Part shown: one piece after another, positions 26,512 to 35,979 of the stretch
How positions within the stretch are numbered: position 1 is the first letter of the stretch
Layout of the letters: the number at the start of each line of letters is the position of its first letter
From: UBA5109 sp038148755
GTDB taxonomy: Bacteria > Pseudomonadota > Gammaproteobacteria > Pseudomonadales > Pseudohongiellaceae
Assembly (NCBI GenBank): GCA_038148755.1
Contig: JAYQWA010000002.1
Coordinates: forward strand, 192,503-256,502
Direction of reading: 5' to 3'
Length of the DNA stretch: 64,000 nucleotides
Notes under the pieces: model-generated
What the model was told of the DNA's origin: nothing
Database searches by the model: none
The model's input: the letters and a program-made list of their open reading frames with translations, nothing else
Made by a program: the position numbers and the translations under genes

Positions 26512-27639
26512 TTAAGGCTCATGTTCAAGGGCCAGATATTCCTGCGACTGCATCTCAAGCAGGCGGCTTTTCGTCCGCTCAAATACAAACCTCAATTCAT
26601 GCCCCTGGTAAATCTCCTGTAAGGGGACCGCCGCAGAAATAATGAGTTTAACCTTATGATCATAAAACTCATCAACCAGACTGACAAAACGGCGTGATTT
26701 ATCATCACTATAAGCCTCTAATTGCGGGATATCACTGATCAACACCGTATGAAAAAGCTGGGCAATTTCAATGTAATCTGCCGGGCTGCGTGGGCCACCG
26801 CAAATATCCTCAAAATCAAACCAGACCAGGTCTTCGGCCCGATAGCGACTGCGAATTTTTCTACTCTGGATTTCTATCGTTCCATTAGCAATCGTATTCA
26901 ATCCAGTACTCAGACGCTTAAAGCTCGCAAGCATGATGGCTTCAGCTTCTTCGCCAAGTGGACTATGGTAGATTTCAGCCTGTTGCAGGCTGCGCAGTCG
27001 GTAATCAATACCACCGTCAACATTAATGACTCTTGTGTGTTGTTCCAGCAATTTGATCGCCGGTAAAAAATTTTGGCGCTGCAAGCCATTTTCATACAAA
27101 TGTGCAGTCTCTATATTTGAGGTCGCTATCAGCGTGACACCGGCATTGAAGAGCGTCTCCAGGAGGCCAGCCAGTATCATGGCATCCCCGATATCAGTGA
27201 CAAAAAACTCATCAAAACAAATAACATCAACTTCTTTGGCAATATCAAGCGCAACTTGCTGCAAAGGGTTTTTAAGGCTGGCCTGTGCATTAAGTCGTTT
27301 ATTGATCATGAGCATGAAACGGTGAAAATGCATACGCATTTTGCGTTCTTCAGGCAGGCACTGATAAAAAAGATCCATCAGGTAAGTTTTGCCGCGTCCG
27401 ACTCCCCCCCAGAAATACAACCCTTTTACCTGAGAAGACTTTTTGGCAAAGCCAGGGAAAACTGTACAAAGTATCTTTCTCAGTGCTGTCGTCTGCTCGC
27501 TTTGTTTTCGTCTGAGCAAGATAGCCTCAAACACCGCTTGTAACTCTTTAACAGCCGATAACTGGGACTCATCAGGCACTAGATTTCCCTGGGAGATATC
27601 TTGCTGATATTGTTGTATGGGATGAATAAGCGTTTTCAA
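26512..27639 (-). CDS. zapE: Cell division ATPase ZapE (AFG1-like)
   Basis: AAA-type ATPase that associates with the Z-ring and is needed for division under stress in E. coli. 375 aa. Walker A GLYFWGGVGRGKTYLMDLF, sensor-like FHRFMLMINKRL, Walker B VICFDEFFVTDIGDAMIL, arginine-containing IATSNIETAHLYENGLQR, and FEDICGGPRSPADYIEIA near residue 285. Divergent from zapG, as in E. coli. Confidence 0.95.
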   Translation of the reverse strand: MKTLIHPIQQYQQDISQGNLVPDESQLSAVKELQAVFEAILLRRKQSEQTTALRKILCTVFPGFAKKSSQVKGLYFWGGVGRGKTYLMDLFYQCLPEERKMRMHFHRFMLMINKRLNAQASLKNPLQQVALDIAKEVDVICFDEFFVTDIGDAMILAGLLETLFNAGVTLIATSNIETAHLYENGLQRQNFLPAIKLLEQHTRVINVDGGIDYRLRSLQQAEIYHSPLGEEAEAIMLASFKRLSTGLNTIANGTIEIQSRKIRSRYRAEDLVWFDFEDICGGPRSPADYIEIAQLFHTVLISDIPQLEAYSDDKSRRFVSLVDEFYDHKVKLIISAAVPLQEIYQGHELRFVFERTKSRLLEMQSQEYLALEHEP

Positions 27640-27786
27640 ATTACTAGTAAACCTGTATTAAACTCAGCCGGTAACGACACTATTTCAACACGGCTACAGG
27701 ATAAAGATGAAGATTAAAGAAGCAATTATAGGTATAATTGGGCCCCAAGTAACAAATATAAGGTATGAGGTTTAAAAGATACACTG

Positions 27787-28245
27787 ATGGTCATTTGGCT
27801 GGTTGGGATTTTATGTTTTGTTATTGGCCTTGTTGCTGGTGCATTAATTTTTAAACAGTTTTTTTCTGATGCCGCCAAAGTGAAAAATCTCACCGATGAG
27901 CTGGAAGAATTAACTGAAACACATAATGATTACCAGCAAAGTGTCTACTCCCATTTTGAAAATACCGCCCACCTGATCAACAAGCTCACTATAACCTACC
28001 GGGAAGTATACGAACGTCTGGCGCGTGATGCAGATATTCTGTGCCCTGAGGACATTACAAAGCAGCTGGCTTTAACCAAACAAAGCTCAGACCTTCTGGG
28101 GACTAATGCTTCAGGAAGCCTGAATGAACAAATGGATGACCTCTTCCCTCCTCGTGATTATGCCGCAAAAACAAGTCCTGACCAGAAAGGCGGGCTTGCT
28201 GCAGATTACGGCCTGCCTAAAAAAGAAGACACCGAGACGCATTAA
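27787..28245 (+). CDS. zapG: ZapG/YhcB family membrane protein (DUF1043)
   Basis: Inner-membrane protein linked to division and envelope synthesis. 152 aa. One N-terminal membrane helix (LVGILCFVIGLVAGALIF), then a charged coiled coil (residues 30-80) with YQQSVYSHFENTAHLINKL, the family signature, and a disordered Asp/Lys-rich tail. The ATG has only a weak ribosome site. Back to back with zapE across 147 bp. Confidence 0.93.
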   Translation: MVIWLVGILCFVIGLVAGALIFKQFFSDAAKVKNLTDELEELTETHNDYQQSVYSHFENTAHLINKLTITYREVYERLARDADILCPEDITKQLALTKQSSDLLGTNASGSLNEQMDDLFPPRDYAAKTSPDQKGGLAADYGLPKKEDTETH

Positions 28246-28261
28246 ACTTTACGTCTAAACC

Positions 28262-28290
28262 TTGGGTTTCCCCTTGGCTTACTTTATACT
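28262..28290 (+). promoter_or_regulatory. Predicted cysD promoter
   Basis: TTGGGT (28262-28267), 17-bp spacer, TATACT (28285-28290), giving a leader of about 45 nt before cysD. No CysB site can be recognised by eye. Confidence 0.5.
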
Positions 28291-28343
28291 CTGCGCCCTC
28301 TTTTAGAACCTGTATTTAAGTCAGTTATATTGTAATTTTTGCT

Positions 28344-29252
28344 ATGACAGAGTATCGCCTCACACATCTCAAACAACTGGAAGCGGAAAGTATTCATATC
28401 ATCCGTGAGGTTGCTGCAGAATTTGACAAGCCAGTGATGCTGTATTCTGTGGGTAAGGATTCAGCAGTCATGTTACACCTTGCCTTGAAAGCCTTCTATC
28501 CGGGCAAACTGCCCTTTCCGCTTTTGCATGTCGATACCACCTGGAAATTCAGGGAAATGATTGAGTTTCGCGACTCTCAGGCAGAGCGCCTGGGCCTGGA
28601 CCTGCTGGTATACACCAACCAGGAGGGTATCGATGCTGGTGTCGGCCCTTTCACCCATGGTAGCCAGAAACATACCGACATTATGAAAACCCAGGCGCTG
28701 AAACAGGCTCTGAATAAATATCAATTTGATGCCGCTTTTGGCGGCGCGCGTCGTGACGAAGAAAAGTCCCGCGCCAAAGAAAGAGTGTATTCTTTCCGCG
28801 ATAAAAATCATCGTTGGGATCCCAAAAATCAGCGTCCTGAATTGTGGAATATCTACAATGGCAAAGTTAACAAGAGAGAAAGTATACGCGTCTTTCCTCT
28901 TTCCAACTGGACTGAGCTGGATATCTGGCAATATATTCATTTAAACAATATCGAAATACCCTCGCTTTATTTCAGTGAAGAACGGCCTGTCATTAATTAC
29001 GAAGGCATTGACATCATGGTCAATGACGACCGTATTCCTGAAGAGTTATTGAGCAATATTCAAATGAAAAAAGTCCGCTTCCGTACCTTGGGCTGTTACC
29101 CCTTAACCGGTGCGGTTGAATCTGAAGCCAACACCTTGCCGGAAATCATTCAGGAAATGTTACTGACCACGACCTCCGAGCGACAAGGGCGTTTGATAGA
29201 CAGCGATCAATCCGGCTCCATGGAAAAGAAAAAGCGCGAAGGTTATTTTTAG
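28344..29252 (+). CDS. cysD: Sulfate adenylyltransferase subunit 2
   Basis: With CysN makes adenosine 5'-phosphosulfate from ATP and sulfate, first step of assimilatory sulfate reduction. 302 aa, PP-loop ATPase. Motifs: LYSVGKDSAVMLHLALKAF (SxGKDS PP-loop, about residue 34-40), LHVDTTWKFREMI, FGGARRDEEKSRAKER, CYPLTGAVES. One base separates its stop from cysNC, so they are cotranslated. Confidence 0.98.
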   Translation: MTEYRLTHLKQLEAESIHIIREVAAEFDKPVMLYSVGKDSAVMLHLALKAFYPGKLPFPLLHVDTTWKFREMIEFRDSQAERLGLDLLVYTNQEGIDAGVGPFTHGSQKHTDIMKTQALKQALNKYQFDAAFGGARRDEEKSRAKERVYSFRDKNHRWDPKNQRPELWNIYNGKVNKRESIRVFPLSNWTELDIWQYIHLNNIEIPSLYFSEERPVINYEGIDIMVNDDRIPEELLSNIQMKKVRFRTLGCYPLTGAVESEANTLPEIIQEMLLTTTSERQGRLIDSDQSGSMEKKKREGYF

Positions 29253-29253
29253 T

Positions 29254-31155
29254 ATGTCGCACCAATCCGATCTTATCAGTACCGACATAGACGCTTATCT
29301 CGCTCAGCACGAGAGAAAAGAGCTCCTACACCTGCTAACCTGTGGCAGTGTCGATGATGGCAAAAGCACCCTGATCGGTCGTTTGCTGCATGACTCCAAA
29401 ATGATTTATGAAGATCAACTGGAGGCCATAAAATCGGACAGTGTTAAATCCGGCACAACAGGCAATGACTTTGACCTGGCACTGCTAGTCGATGGCTTAC
29501 AGGCCGAGCGTGAACAGGGCATTACTATTGATGTCGCTTACCGCTATTTCTCCACGGCAAAACGCAAATTCATTATTGCCGATACGCCCGGTCACGAACA
29601 ATACACCCGGAACATGGCAACCGGTGCATCAAATTGCGAACTGGCCATTATTCTGATTGATGCCCGGCATGGCGTGCAAACCCAGACCCGTAGACATACC
29701 TTTATCGCATCGCTGCTGGGTATCAAACACATCATTGTCGCCATTAACAAAATGGACCTGCTGGATTTTAGTGAAGATGTCTTTAATAACATCAAACAGG
29801 ACTACATTGAATTTACCAAAGAGCTGAATACCGGCGAGCTGTATTTCATTCCGATCTCGGCACTTAAGGGTGATAACGTTGTTAATGCCAGTGAGCAAAC
29901 CCCCTGGTATGACGGCGAAACCCTGATGTGGATGCTGGAAAACGTCAAAATAGCTGCCGACAGGAATTTCGATGACTTTCGTTTTCCTGTGCAATTCGTT
30001 AACCGCCCGAATCTGGATTTTCGTGGTTTTTGTGGCACCATCGCGTCAGGTATCGTGCGTAAGGGAGATGAGATTGTCGCCCTGCCATCCGGCAAGCGTA
30101 GCAAAATAAAATCCATTGTGACTTATGATGAAGAGCTTGAGCAGGCTTTCACGCCAATGGCTGTCACCTTAACACTGGAAGATGAAATCGATATCAGTCG
30201 TGGTGACATGATTGTTCATTCAGACAACTTACCTGTATCCAGAGATTCTTTCTCGGCAAATATCGTCTGGATGAATGAAGCACCCTTGCTGACCGGTAAG
30301 CAGTATGATTTCAAACAAGGATCTAAGTCATTCAGTGGTGTTATTGCCAATATCAAGCATAAGGTTGATGTGAATACCCTTGAAACCAATCCGACTCCAT
30401 CGCTTGAACTCAATGAAATTGGTTTGTGTGAACTTGAGCTTGGTGAAGCCATACATTTTGATGCCTACCAGCAAAATCCAAGCACCGGCGCTTTCATCAT
30501 CATAGACCGCCTGAGTAATGTAACGGTCGGTGCCGGCATGATAGAAACCACCAGCACGAAAAAACGCCGTGCTGTAGAAAGCTCAACCAACCATGTCACC
30601 AAAGAAGACCGGGCTGCCCGTTACGGTCAGAAGCCAGTGACTGTGATGTTTGTCGGACTTTCCGGTTCTGGGAAATCGACGCTTGCCCACGCGCTGGAAA
30701 GACGTCTGTTTGACATGGGCCGGATCAGTACCATTCTCGATGGCAAGGCTATGCGCCTGGGTATCAGTAAAGACCTGCCGCATGATGCTGCTGGTCGTGC
30801 TGAAAATCTGCGCCGCAGTGCTTACATTGCCAAATATCTTAATGATTCAGGTTTGATCTGCTGTGCCGCTTTTGTCGCACCCAATGCGGATTCGCGTGAG
30901 CACATGAGCAGCGTGATTGGTGAAGAGAATTGCATTGTGGTTTATTTGAATCCACCGCTAAGTGTCTGCAAACAACGTGATCCAAGTGGCATCTACGCCG
31001 CTGAAGCCAATGTGGAAACCGGTACGGTACCAGGTGTCTCCTTCCCCTATGAAGATTGGGAAAACCCTAATCTTATTCTGCCAACACATGAGCTTGATGT
31101 GGATGAGTGTATAGACAGAGTTATCAATGTATTAAAAGAGCAGTCTATTCTTTAA
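29254..31155 (+). CDS. cysNC: Bifunctional sulfate adenylyltransferase subunit 1 / APS kinase
   Basis: GTPase that drives APS formation, fused to the kinase that makes PAPS. 633 aa. Residues about 20-440 are CysN: TCGSVDDGKSTLIGRLLHD (G1), ADTPGHEQYTRNM (G3), INKMDLLDF (G4), then two beta-barrel domains. Residues about 460-633 are CysC: FVGLSGSGKSTLAHAL (P-loop), AENLRRSAYIAKYL and FPYEDWENPNL. In the APS kinase the usual DGD/DGE before the N-x-R stretch reads DGKAMRLG. The fusion is common in gammaproteobacteria. Confidence 0.97.
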   Translation: MSHQSDLISTDIDAYLAQHERKELLHLLTCGSVDDGKSTLIGRLLHDSKMIYEDQLEAIKSDSVKSGTTGNDFDLALLVDGLQAEREQGITIDVAYRYFSTAKRKFIIADTPGHEQYTRNMATGASNCELAIILIDARHGVQTQTRRHTFIASLLGIKHIIVAINKMDLLDFSEDVFNNIKQDYIEFTKELNTGELYFIPISALKGDNVVNASEQTPWYDGETLMWMLENVKIAADRNFDDFRFPVQFVNRPNLDFRGFCGTIASGIVRKGDEIVALPSGKRSKIKSIVTYDEELEQAFTPMAVTLTLEDEIDISRGDMIVHSDNLPVSRDSFSANIVWMNEAPLLTGKQYDFKQGSKSFSGVIANIKHKVDVNTLETNPTPSLELNEIGLCELELGEAIHFDAYQQNPSTGAFIIIDRLSNVTVGAGMIETTSTKKRRAVESSTNHVTKEDRAARYGQKPVTVMFVGLSGSGKSTLAHALERRLFDMGRISTILDGKAMRLGISKDLPHDAAGRAENLRRSAYIAKYLNDSGLICCAAFVAPNADSREHMSSVIGEENCIVVYLNPPLSVCKQRDPSGIYAAEANVETGTVPGVSFPYEDWENPNLILPTHELDVDECIDRVINVLKEQSIL

Positions 31156-31164
31156 CTCCTGTCT

Positions 31165-31190
31165 TTATTCGCAGTTTTAACTGCGAATAA
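31165..31190. terminator. Perfect 12-bp hairpin between convergent genes
   Basis: TTATTCGCAGTT and AACTGCGAATAA form a perfect inverted repeat with a 2-base spacer between cysNC and the fructosamine-kinase-like gene. There is no U-tract on either strand, so it may act as a 3'-end stabiliser or weak terminator rather than a canonical one. Confidence 0.5.
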
Positions 31191-31205
31191 GCAAGCACAG
31201 ATCAT

Positions 31206-32078
31206 TCACATCAAAGAATCCAGGGTATTCACACAAGCACTGTAATAAGCCGAACCAAACAGAAGCAGATGATTCAGTTCATGATAAAGCTGGTACAGGC
31301 TGAAGCGTTCTTCATAACCATCGGCAAATGGCCAGATTTCTGCATAAGCCGCTTCGCATCTCGCACCAAAACCGCCAAACATCCGCATCATGCCGAACTC
31401 GGCTTCACGATGTCCGTAGTAACAGGCCGGATCGAATATCACAGGGGCTCCCTTGCTGTCTGCCATGGCATTACCCGACCACAGATCACCATGCAGTAAC
31501 ACGGCAGGCTCTTTAATTTCGGCTAAAAAGGTATCCAGTTTGTCGAGCAGCAGCCTGGCTTTCTTTATCAGCGGATCTTCAATACTCAGTCTCGAAACAA
31601 GTAATTGTATCTGCGGTTCAAGCCGGTTCTCACGCCAAAAAGTCAACCAGTCATCGTGCCAGGTATTAAGTTGTAAACTGCTGCCCAAATAATTGTCACA
31701 ATAAAAGCCAAATTTTTCCTGTCGGGTCTGTTGCTGTAATAAAGCCAGGCCGCTACCCAGCTGTTCCTGCCAGTCATCAGCCTTGGCACCTTCTTGAATA
31801 TATTCCATTAGCAGGAAGTTATCAGCGTAAACCAATGGTTCAGGTACTCTGATCGCGTCTGCTTCAGCCAGCAGCAGCAGTGAATCATGTTCTATTCGAT
31901 AAGTGTCTTCTGGAATGCCGGTTTGTGTTTTAAGCAAATAACTGACGCCATTATCCAGGGTGATATGGCTTACCTGATTGATACTGCCACCAGCCAGTGC
32001 TACCTGGTTCAGAATGCTAACCGGCTTTCCAATAAGCTGACTGAGGCTGCCAGTCACTTCTTCCAGAATTGGTTTCAT
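31206..32078 (-). CDS. Fructosamine kinase family protein
   Basis: Protein-kinase-like-fold enzyme; relatives (YniA, FN3K) phosphorylate ketosamines formed by glycation and so help deglycation. 290 aa. Motifs: LAGGSINQVSHI, YLLKTQTG (ATP-binding Lys), LLMEYIQ, HGDLWSGNAM (catalytic loop, Asp) and VIFDPACYYGHREAEFGMM (metal-binding Asp, substrate motif). The ATG at 32076-32078 is chosen; a TTG six codons upstream adjoins the terminator and is less likely. Confidence 0.9.
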   Translation of the reverse strand: MKPILEEVTGSLSQLIGKPVSILNQVALAGGSINQVSHITLDNGVSYLLKTQTGIPEDTYRIEHDSLLLLAEADAIRVPEPLVYADNFLLMEYIQEGAKADDWQEQLGSGLALLQQQTRQEKFGFYCDNYLGSSLQLNTWHDDWLTFWRENRLEPQIQLLVSRLSIEDPLIKKARLLLDKLDTFLAEIKEPAVLLHGDLWSGNAMADSKGAPVIFDPACYYGHREAEFGMMRMFGGFGARCEAAYAEIWPFADGYEERFSLYQLYHELNHLLLFGSAYYSACVNTLDSLM

Positions 32079-32095
32079 CGTCTGAATTACACTCA

Positions 32096-32124
32096 AAAAA
32101 AAAGAGGGCTAATGCCCTCTTTTT
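32096..32124. terminator. Intrinsic terminator, bidirectional form
   Basis: AAAGAGGGC / GCCCTCTTT with a 4-base loop, A-run to the left and T-run to the right. It ends the TonB-receptor transcript (minus strand). It abuts the start region of the fructosamine-kinase-like gene, so that gene's promoter must overlap it or lie upstream. Confidence 0.85.
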
Positions 32125-32144
32125 ATACTAGCTTAGTGTTGGTA

Positions 32145-34223
32145 TTAAAACTCCGTACCAACGGTGACATACAAACTGGCTGGTTGACCGACAAAATAAC
32201 GGTCGCCAACAAAACTGGTCCAGTCGGCGCGTTCCGCATATTCCGTATCAAAAAGATTGGTCACCCTGGCAGCAAAATACCAGTCGTCATTGGACTCGTA
32301 TTGATAACGCAGATTCACCAGATCATGCCCTTCATATCTGTTGGTATTGGTTTCATTGGTGTAGTAATCATCCATATGCACCCATTCCAGCTGAACATTA
32401 TTGTTTTCATTCACTGCCCAACGGAGTTGTACATTACCAGTTAACTTTGGCGCTGTATCAATGTCATTCCCATCAATTGAAACGGTCACTCCCAGCGGCG
32501 CAATATTCGCCCCATAGGTATGGCGCGCATAACTGGCGACAACACTCAACTGCAATGAATCAGTCAGGTCAAACAGGGAATTAAGTTCAAGACCTTTATG
32601 CTCTGTTTCACCACTGCTCACATTGCGGCGGCTGCTGTCCTGGAAAATCACATTGTCTTTCTGCATCCAGTAAGCCACCAGGCCATAGGACATATTCTCA
32701 CGAGCAGCGCGGTAACCAATTTCAAAACTGTCCACCTCTTCTGAATCCAGATCAGCCACTGTCTGATTGGTCTGTAAGCGGTAAAGTTCTGTGGCCTGTG
32801 GAGCCCTGAAGGCGCGTGCAACATTAGCAAAAACCTGCTGTGAAGTGTCAAAGTCGTGTATCCAGCCAAGCTGAACTGACGCATTGTTGAAATCATCGCT
32901 GCGGTCGGCAGGCCTGCTGTAGCGACAGGTTCCTGTTGGATTAAACGCTGAAGCCGAACATGAACTGCCATCTTCCTGCGTATTACCATCAATCATAAGG
33001 TTGTCATAATCATATTCCAGCCATTCATAACGCAGCCCCAGACTAAACTGGTTACTTTCTGATTGTTGCAGGGTGAATTGTGCATAAGGTGAAATTAACT
33101 GAGCATCCACATCAAAATCATATTGTCTGCCTGTTGGGAAAGACCCGAAACCACTGGCAGCAGTCTGCTTCAAGAAGCCATCAGATAATTCAAAATCTAC
33201 ACCGGCATTCCACTCCAGATTACTGCTCAGCATGCTGCTGTACATGGTTTGTAAACCAAAGGAAGTATGGCCATTTTCTTCAACTGGTGTTTCTGGCAAA
33301 AAGTGCATCAGAAACTCCATGTCCGTGTCTCTGAAATAAGGTGTCAGCATCCAGCTGGCGCCATTGTCAAATTCACCTTCGATGCGGCTGTGCAAGCGCA
33401 AACTGCTGGCATCCCGGTATGCTTCAGGGTTTGGGTTGGTTTCCCGCAAAGCGTCATTCTTATAGGCGTCTGTTCCAACCAGATAACCGGCCGTTTCCTG
33501 ATTAAGATTGGTTGCAGCAAACACAGTAGTAACCGTGACATCTCCAGAATATCGATGTGCCAGGTTCAGTTTTTGCTGACCAAATCCTGAATCATCTTGA
33601 TAACCACCATCACTGGCACCATTGAAATTGATGCCATAAGCATGCTCACCATTTACACCGTTATAGCCAAAATTAAGACGCCCGTATTCATTCGGGCCAA
33701 CATCCAGTGAGGCATCACCACCTGGCTCACCCAGTGTTGGACTGATAATGTTGATTGCACCATGCAAGGCGTTCACACCATAAAGTATGCTGCCCGGGCC
33801 ACGGACTATTTCTATATTGGATGCCTGCTCAGTATTGGCTTCGAATAACTGGTTTACATTACAGAATCCGGCGCCACGCAATGGAACACCATCCTGGGAA
33901 GTCTGCACAGAACCGCAGCTGCCAGCACCTGTCAGCACCGGAGCACGGATACCTAATAAGTATTCCTGTCCATTGCCTCGATTGAATACTACGCCCGGAA
34001 TAGCATTAAGCACTTCGCCTATATGCACATGCTTGACTGTATCAAGATAATCAGAATCGACTGAGTAAATGCTGGCAGCAATATCACGAAGTTCTGTTTC
34101 CTGACGATCAGCAGTTACCACGATAGAATCAATGGTATTCGTTTGGGCGGCCAACTGAGTGGCTCCGCTTAACAAAGCAATACTTAAAGCAAGCGTAGAA
34201 ATTTTTGGATTAAATGGCTGCAT
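32145..34223 (-). CDS. TonB-dependent outer-membrane receptor
   Basis: Imports a ligand, not identified, across the outer membrane using TonB energy. 692 aa from the ATG with GGGG seven bases upstream. Signal peptide of about 26 residues ending QLAAQ; TonB box DSIVVTA directly after; plug domain with VRGPGSILYGVNALHGAINI; beta-barrel to a C-terminal aromatic (GTEF). Two Cys in the plug loop (GAGSCGS, GAGFCNV) may form a disulfide. No Fur box or cobalamin riboswitch is visible upstream, and no transporter genes adjoin, so the substrate cannot be guessed. Confidence 0.92.
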   Translation of the reverse strand: MQPFNPKISTLALSIALLSGATQLAAQTNTIDSIVVTADRQETELRDIAASIYSVDSDYLDTVKHVHIGEVLNAIPGVVFNRGNGQEYLLGIRAPVLTGAGSCGSVQTSQDGVPLRGAGFCNVNQLFEANTEQASNIEIVRGPGSILYGVNALHGAINIISPTLGEPGGDASLDVGPNEYGRLNFGYNGVNGEHAYGINFNGASDGGYQDDSGFGQQKLNLAHRYSGDVTVTTVFAATNLNQETAGYLVGTDAYKNDALRETNPNPEAYRDASSLRLHSRIEGEFDNGASWMLTPYFRDTDMEFLMHFLPETPVEENGHTSFGLQTMYSSMLSSNLEWNAGVDFELSDGFLKQTAASGFGSFPTGRQYDFDVDAQLISPYAQFTLQQSESNQFSLGLRYEWLEYDYDNLMIDGNTQEDGSSCSASAFNPTGTCRYSRPADRSDDFNNASVQLGWIHDFDTSQQVFANVARAFRAPQATELYRLQTNQTVADLDSEEVDSFEIGYRAARENMSYGLVAYWMQKDNVIFQDSSRRNVSSGETEHKGLELNSLFDLTDSLQLSVVASYARHTYGANIAPLGVTVSIDGNDIDTAPKLTGNVQLRWAVNENNNVQLEWVHMDDYYTNETNTNRYEGHDLVNLRYQYESNDDWYFAARVTNLFDTEYAERADWTSFVGDRYFVGQPASLYVTVGTEF

Positions 34224-34395
34224 GATATTTCCCCGAAAAAATGTATTTCCCACCGTTTTTTTATTGGAAATTTTATAGTTAATATAGTTACTTAAGGTAA
34301 GGCGCGTTATTAAAACAAATCTTGTTTAAAGCGGACAGCATCATAGCTTATATTCTTAAAATTTCCTTATTATATCTCACATCCTGGGTTCCAGG

Positions 34396-34683
34396 TCATT
34401 CCGGTTTGTTTTTCTCGAAGCTTTTCAGCTGTTCTGCGGAAGCTTCTAGCTGATACTTTTCTTTCCATTCTGCATAAGGCATCCCATAAACCAGCTCGCG
34501 CGCCTCCTCATAAGAAATTTCTTCACCTTGATCACTAGCTGCAGCCACGTACCATTTGGATAAACAGTTGCGGCAAAAACCTGCCAGATTCATCAGATCT
34601 ATATTCTGCGCATCTTTGCGAGAATCCAGGTGCTCAAGCAAACGCCTGAACACTGCGGCCTGAATTTCAGTCTCGTTTTTCAT
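34396..34683 (-). CDS. DUF1244 family protein
   Basis: Small cytosolic protein of unknown function. 95 aa, typical length. Family features: AAVFRRLLEHLDSRKDAQNI, LAGFCRNCLSKWYVAAA (two conserved Cys) and ARELVYGMPYAEWKEKYQ. On the same strand as the yciH and Nif3-like genes, 39 bp downstream of yciH. Confidence 0.92.
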   Translation of the reverse strand: MKNETEIQAAVFRRLLEHLDSRKDAQNIDLMNLAGFCRNCLSKWYVAAASDQGEEISYEEARELVYGMPYAEWKEKYQLEASAEQLKSFEKNKPE

Positions 34684-34722
34684 TTTTTCTCCCTGAACCT
34701 TATGGATTGTTTGTCTAAAGAG

Positions 34723-35079
34723 TTAACCGCCAGCCTTGACAGCCGAATAACCCAGTTTAATTAATTCTGCCACTAGCCTGTCACGGTGTTCACCCTGTAT
34801 TTCTATGACGCCGTTCTTGACAGCCCCGCCAGAACCGCAAATTTGCTTAAGCTTTTTTGCCAGCACTTTTAATTCCTTTTCAGGCAAGGGTAAACCACTA
34901 ATTAAACTCACCCCGCTGCCCTTTCTGCCTTTGCTTTCTCTGGAAACTCTGACCTTGCCATCCCCTCTGATGCGTTCGGCGGCTATTTCTCTACATTTAC
35001 ACGCGCTGAGTTTACTGCCACAGTCTGGACACAGGCTACCAGTTTCAGTTGAATAAACTCTTCTACTGTTTTTTTCCAT
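34723..35079 (-). CDS. yciH: Translation initiation factor Sui1-like protein YciH
   Basis: SUI1/eIF1-fold protein thought to influence start-codon selection. 118 aa. N-terminal Cys cluster SLCPDCGSKLSACKC may bind zinc; the SUI1 domain follows with RKGSGVSLISGLPL, KQICGSGGAVKNGVIEIQG and HRDRLVAELIKLGY. Downstream of the Nif3-like gene by 20 bp. Confidence 0.94.
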   Translation of the reverse strand: MEKNSRRVYSTETGSLCPDCGSKLSACKCREIAAERIRGDGKVRVSRESKGRKGSGVSLISGLPLPEKELKVLAKKLKQICGSGGAVKNGVIEIQGEHRDRLVAELIKLGYSAVKAGG

Positions 35080-35099
35080 TGCTGAAACAATTCCCTTAT

Positions 35100-35861
35100 T
35101 TACACAGGATTATCTATATCGATAAAAACATGCTCAATAGCATACTTATCAGCAAGGTATTTACCGACAGCCTGCACACCATAACGTTCTGTGGCATGAT
35201 GCCCTGCTGCAAAAAAATGTATGCCGGCTTCCCTGGCAAAATGCACAGTCTGTTCCGATACCTCACCACTCAGATAAGCATCTGCACCTCTATCATAAGC
35301 TTGCTCAATGTAATTTTGGGCAGAACCAGTACACCAGGCAATTGTATTTATAATCTTCGCCTTGCCTGGCACATGAAAAGCTTCCCTGCTGAGTTTTTTC
35401 TGTAAATGCAATTTCAGAGTGTCCGGATCGCAAGGGCTGTTTAGCTCTCCTATCACACCGACTTTACTTTTATACCTCGGGAAGAGTTCGTCGGTAATTT
35501 TAAAATCCAGCAAATCTCCCAACTGGACGTTATTACCGTATTCCGGATGTGCATCTAATGGCAAATGATAGGCCAGCAGGCTGATTTCATTTTCCAACAG
35601 TAATTTGATTCTTTGTTTCTTTATACCGGTTATTTCAGCTTTTTCACCCTGCCAGAAATAGCCATGGTGCACTAATATGGCATCTGCTTTTGCAGTTATT
35701 GCCGCTTCAATAAAGGCCTGGCTGGCTGTAACACCACTGACCAGTTTGCTGATCTGTGCTCTACCCTCTATCTGTAAACCATTCGGGCAGTAATCTCGAA
35801 AATCATCAGGACGCAATACACTGTTGAGTTCCTGCACCACTGTTTCAAGGTTTATAGACAT
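35100..35861 (-). CDS. Nif3-like dinuclear metal center protein (YbgI family)
   Basis: Conserved dimetal protein often described as GTP cyclohydrolase I type 2-like; substrate not established. 253 aa. Metal ligands are in ILVHHGYFWQ (HH near residue 63), AYHLPLDAHPEYGNN, and C-terminal ISFAAGHHATERYG-type residues (FFAAGHHATERYG). Divergent from algW, with a 118-bp gap to the algW start used here. Confidence 0.93.
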   Translation of the reverse strand: MSINLETVVQELNSVLRPDDFRDYCPNGLQIEGRAQISKLVSGVTASQAFIEAAITAKADAILVHHGYFWQGEKAEITGIKKQRIKLLLENEISLLAYHLPLDAHPEYGNNVQLGDLLDFKITDELFPRYKSKVGVIGELNSPCDPDTLKLHLQKKLSREAFHVPGKAKIINTIAWCTGSAQNYIEQAYDRGADAYLSGEVSEQTVHFAREAGIHFFAAGHHATERYGVQAVGKYLADKYAIEHVFIDIDNPV

Positions 35862-35979
35862 GGATATCTCCAGTTTGAGCTTGTCATCGCGCCTGCTTAT
35901 TACGTTATACTACCGAGCCCGCATCATAACAGATGCGGACAACTGCCTGAATCCAAAGCCCCAGCTACGAGGGCAAACG

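Noticed and set aside
26247..26588. Minus-strand 113-aa frame beside zapE
   Set aside because: Overlaps the zapE 3' end, the intergenic repeat and the rplM promoter; no ribosome site and no family resemblance.
27640..27786. Small ORF in the zapE-zapG gap
   Set aside because: Only very short frames without ribosome sites; the gap is best read as a divergent promoter region.
34224..34395. Possible Fur box or cobalamin riboswitch upstream of the TonB receptor
   Set aside because: No match to the GATAAT triplet pattern and the leader is too short for a riboswitch.
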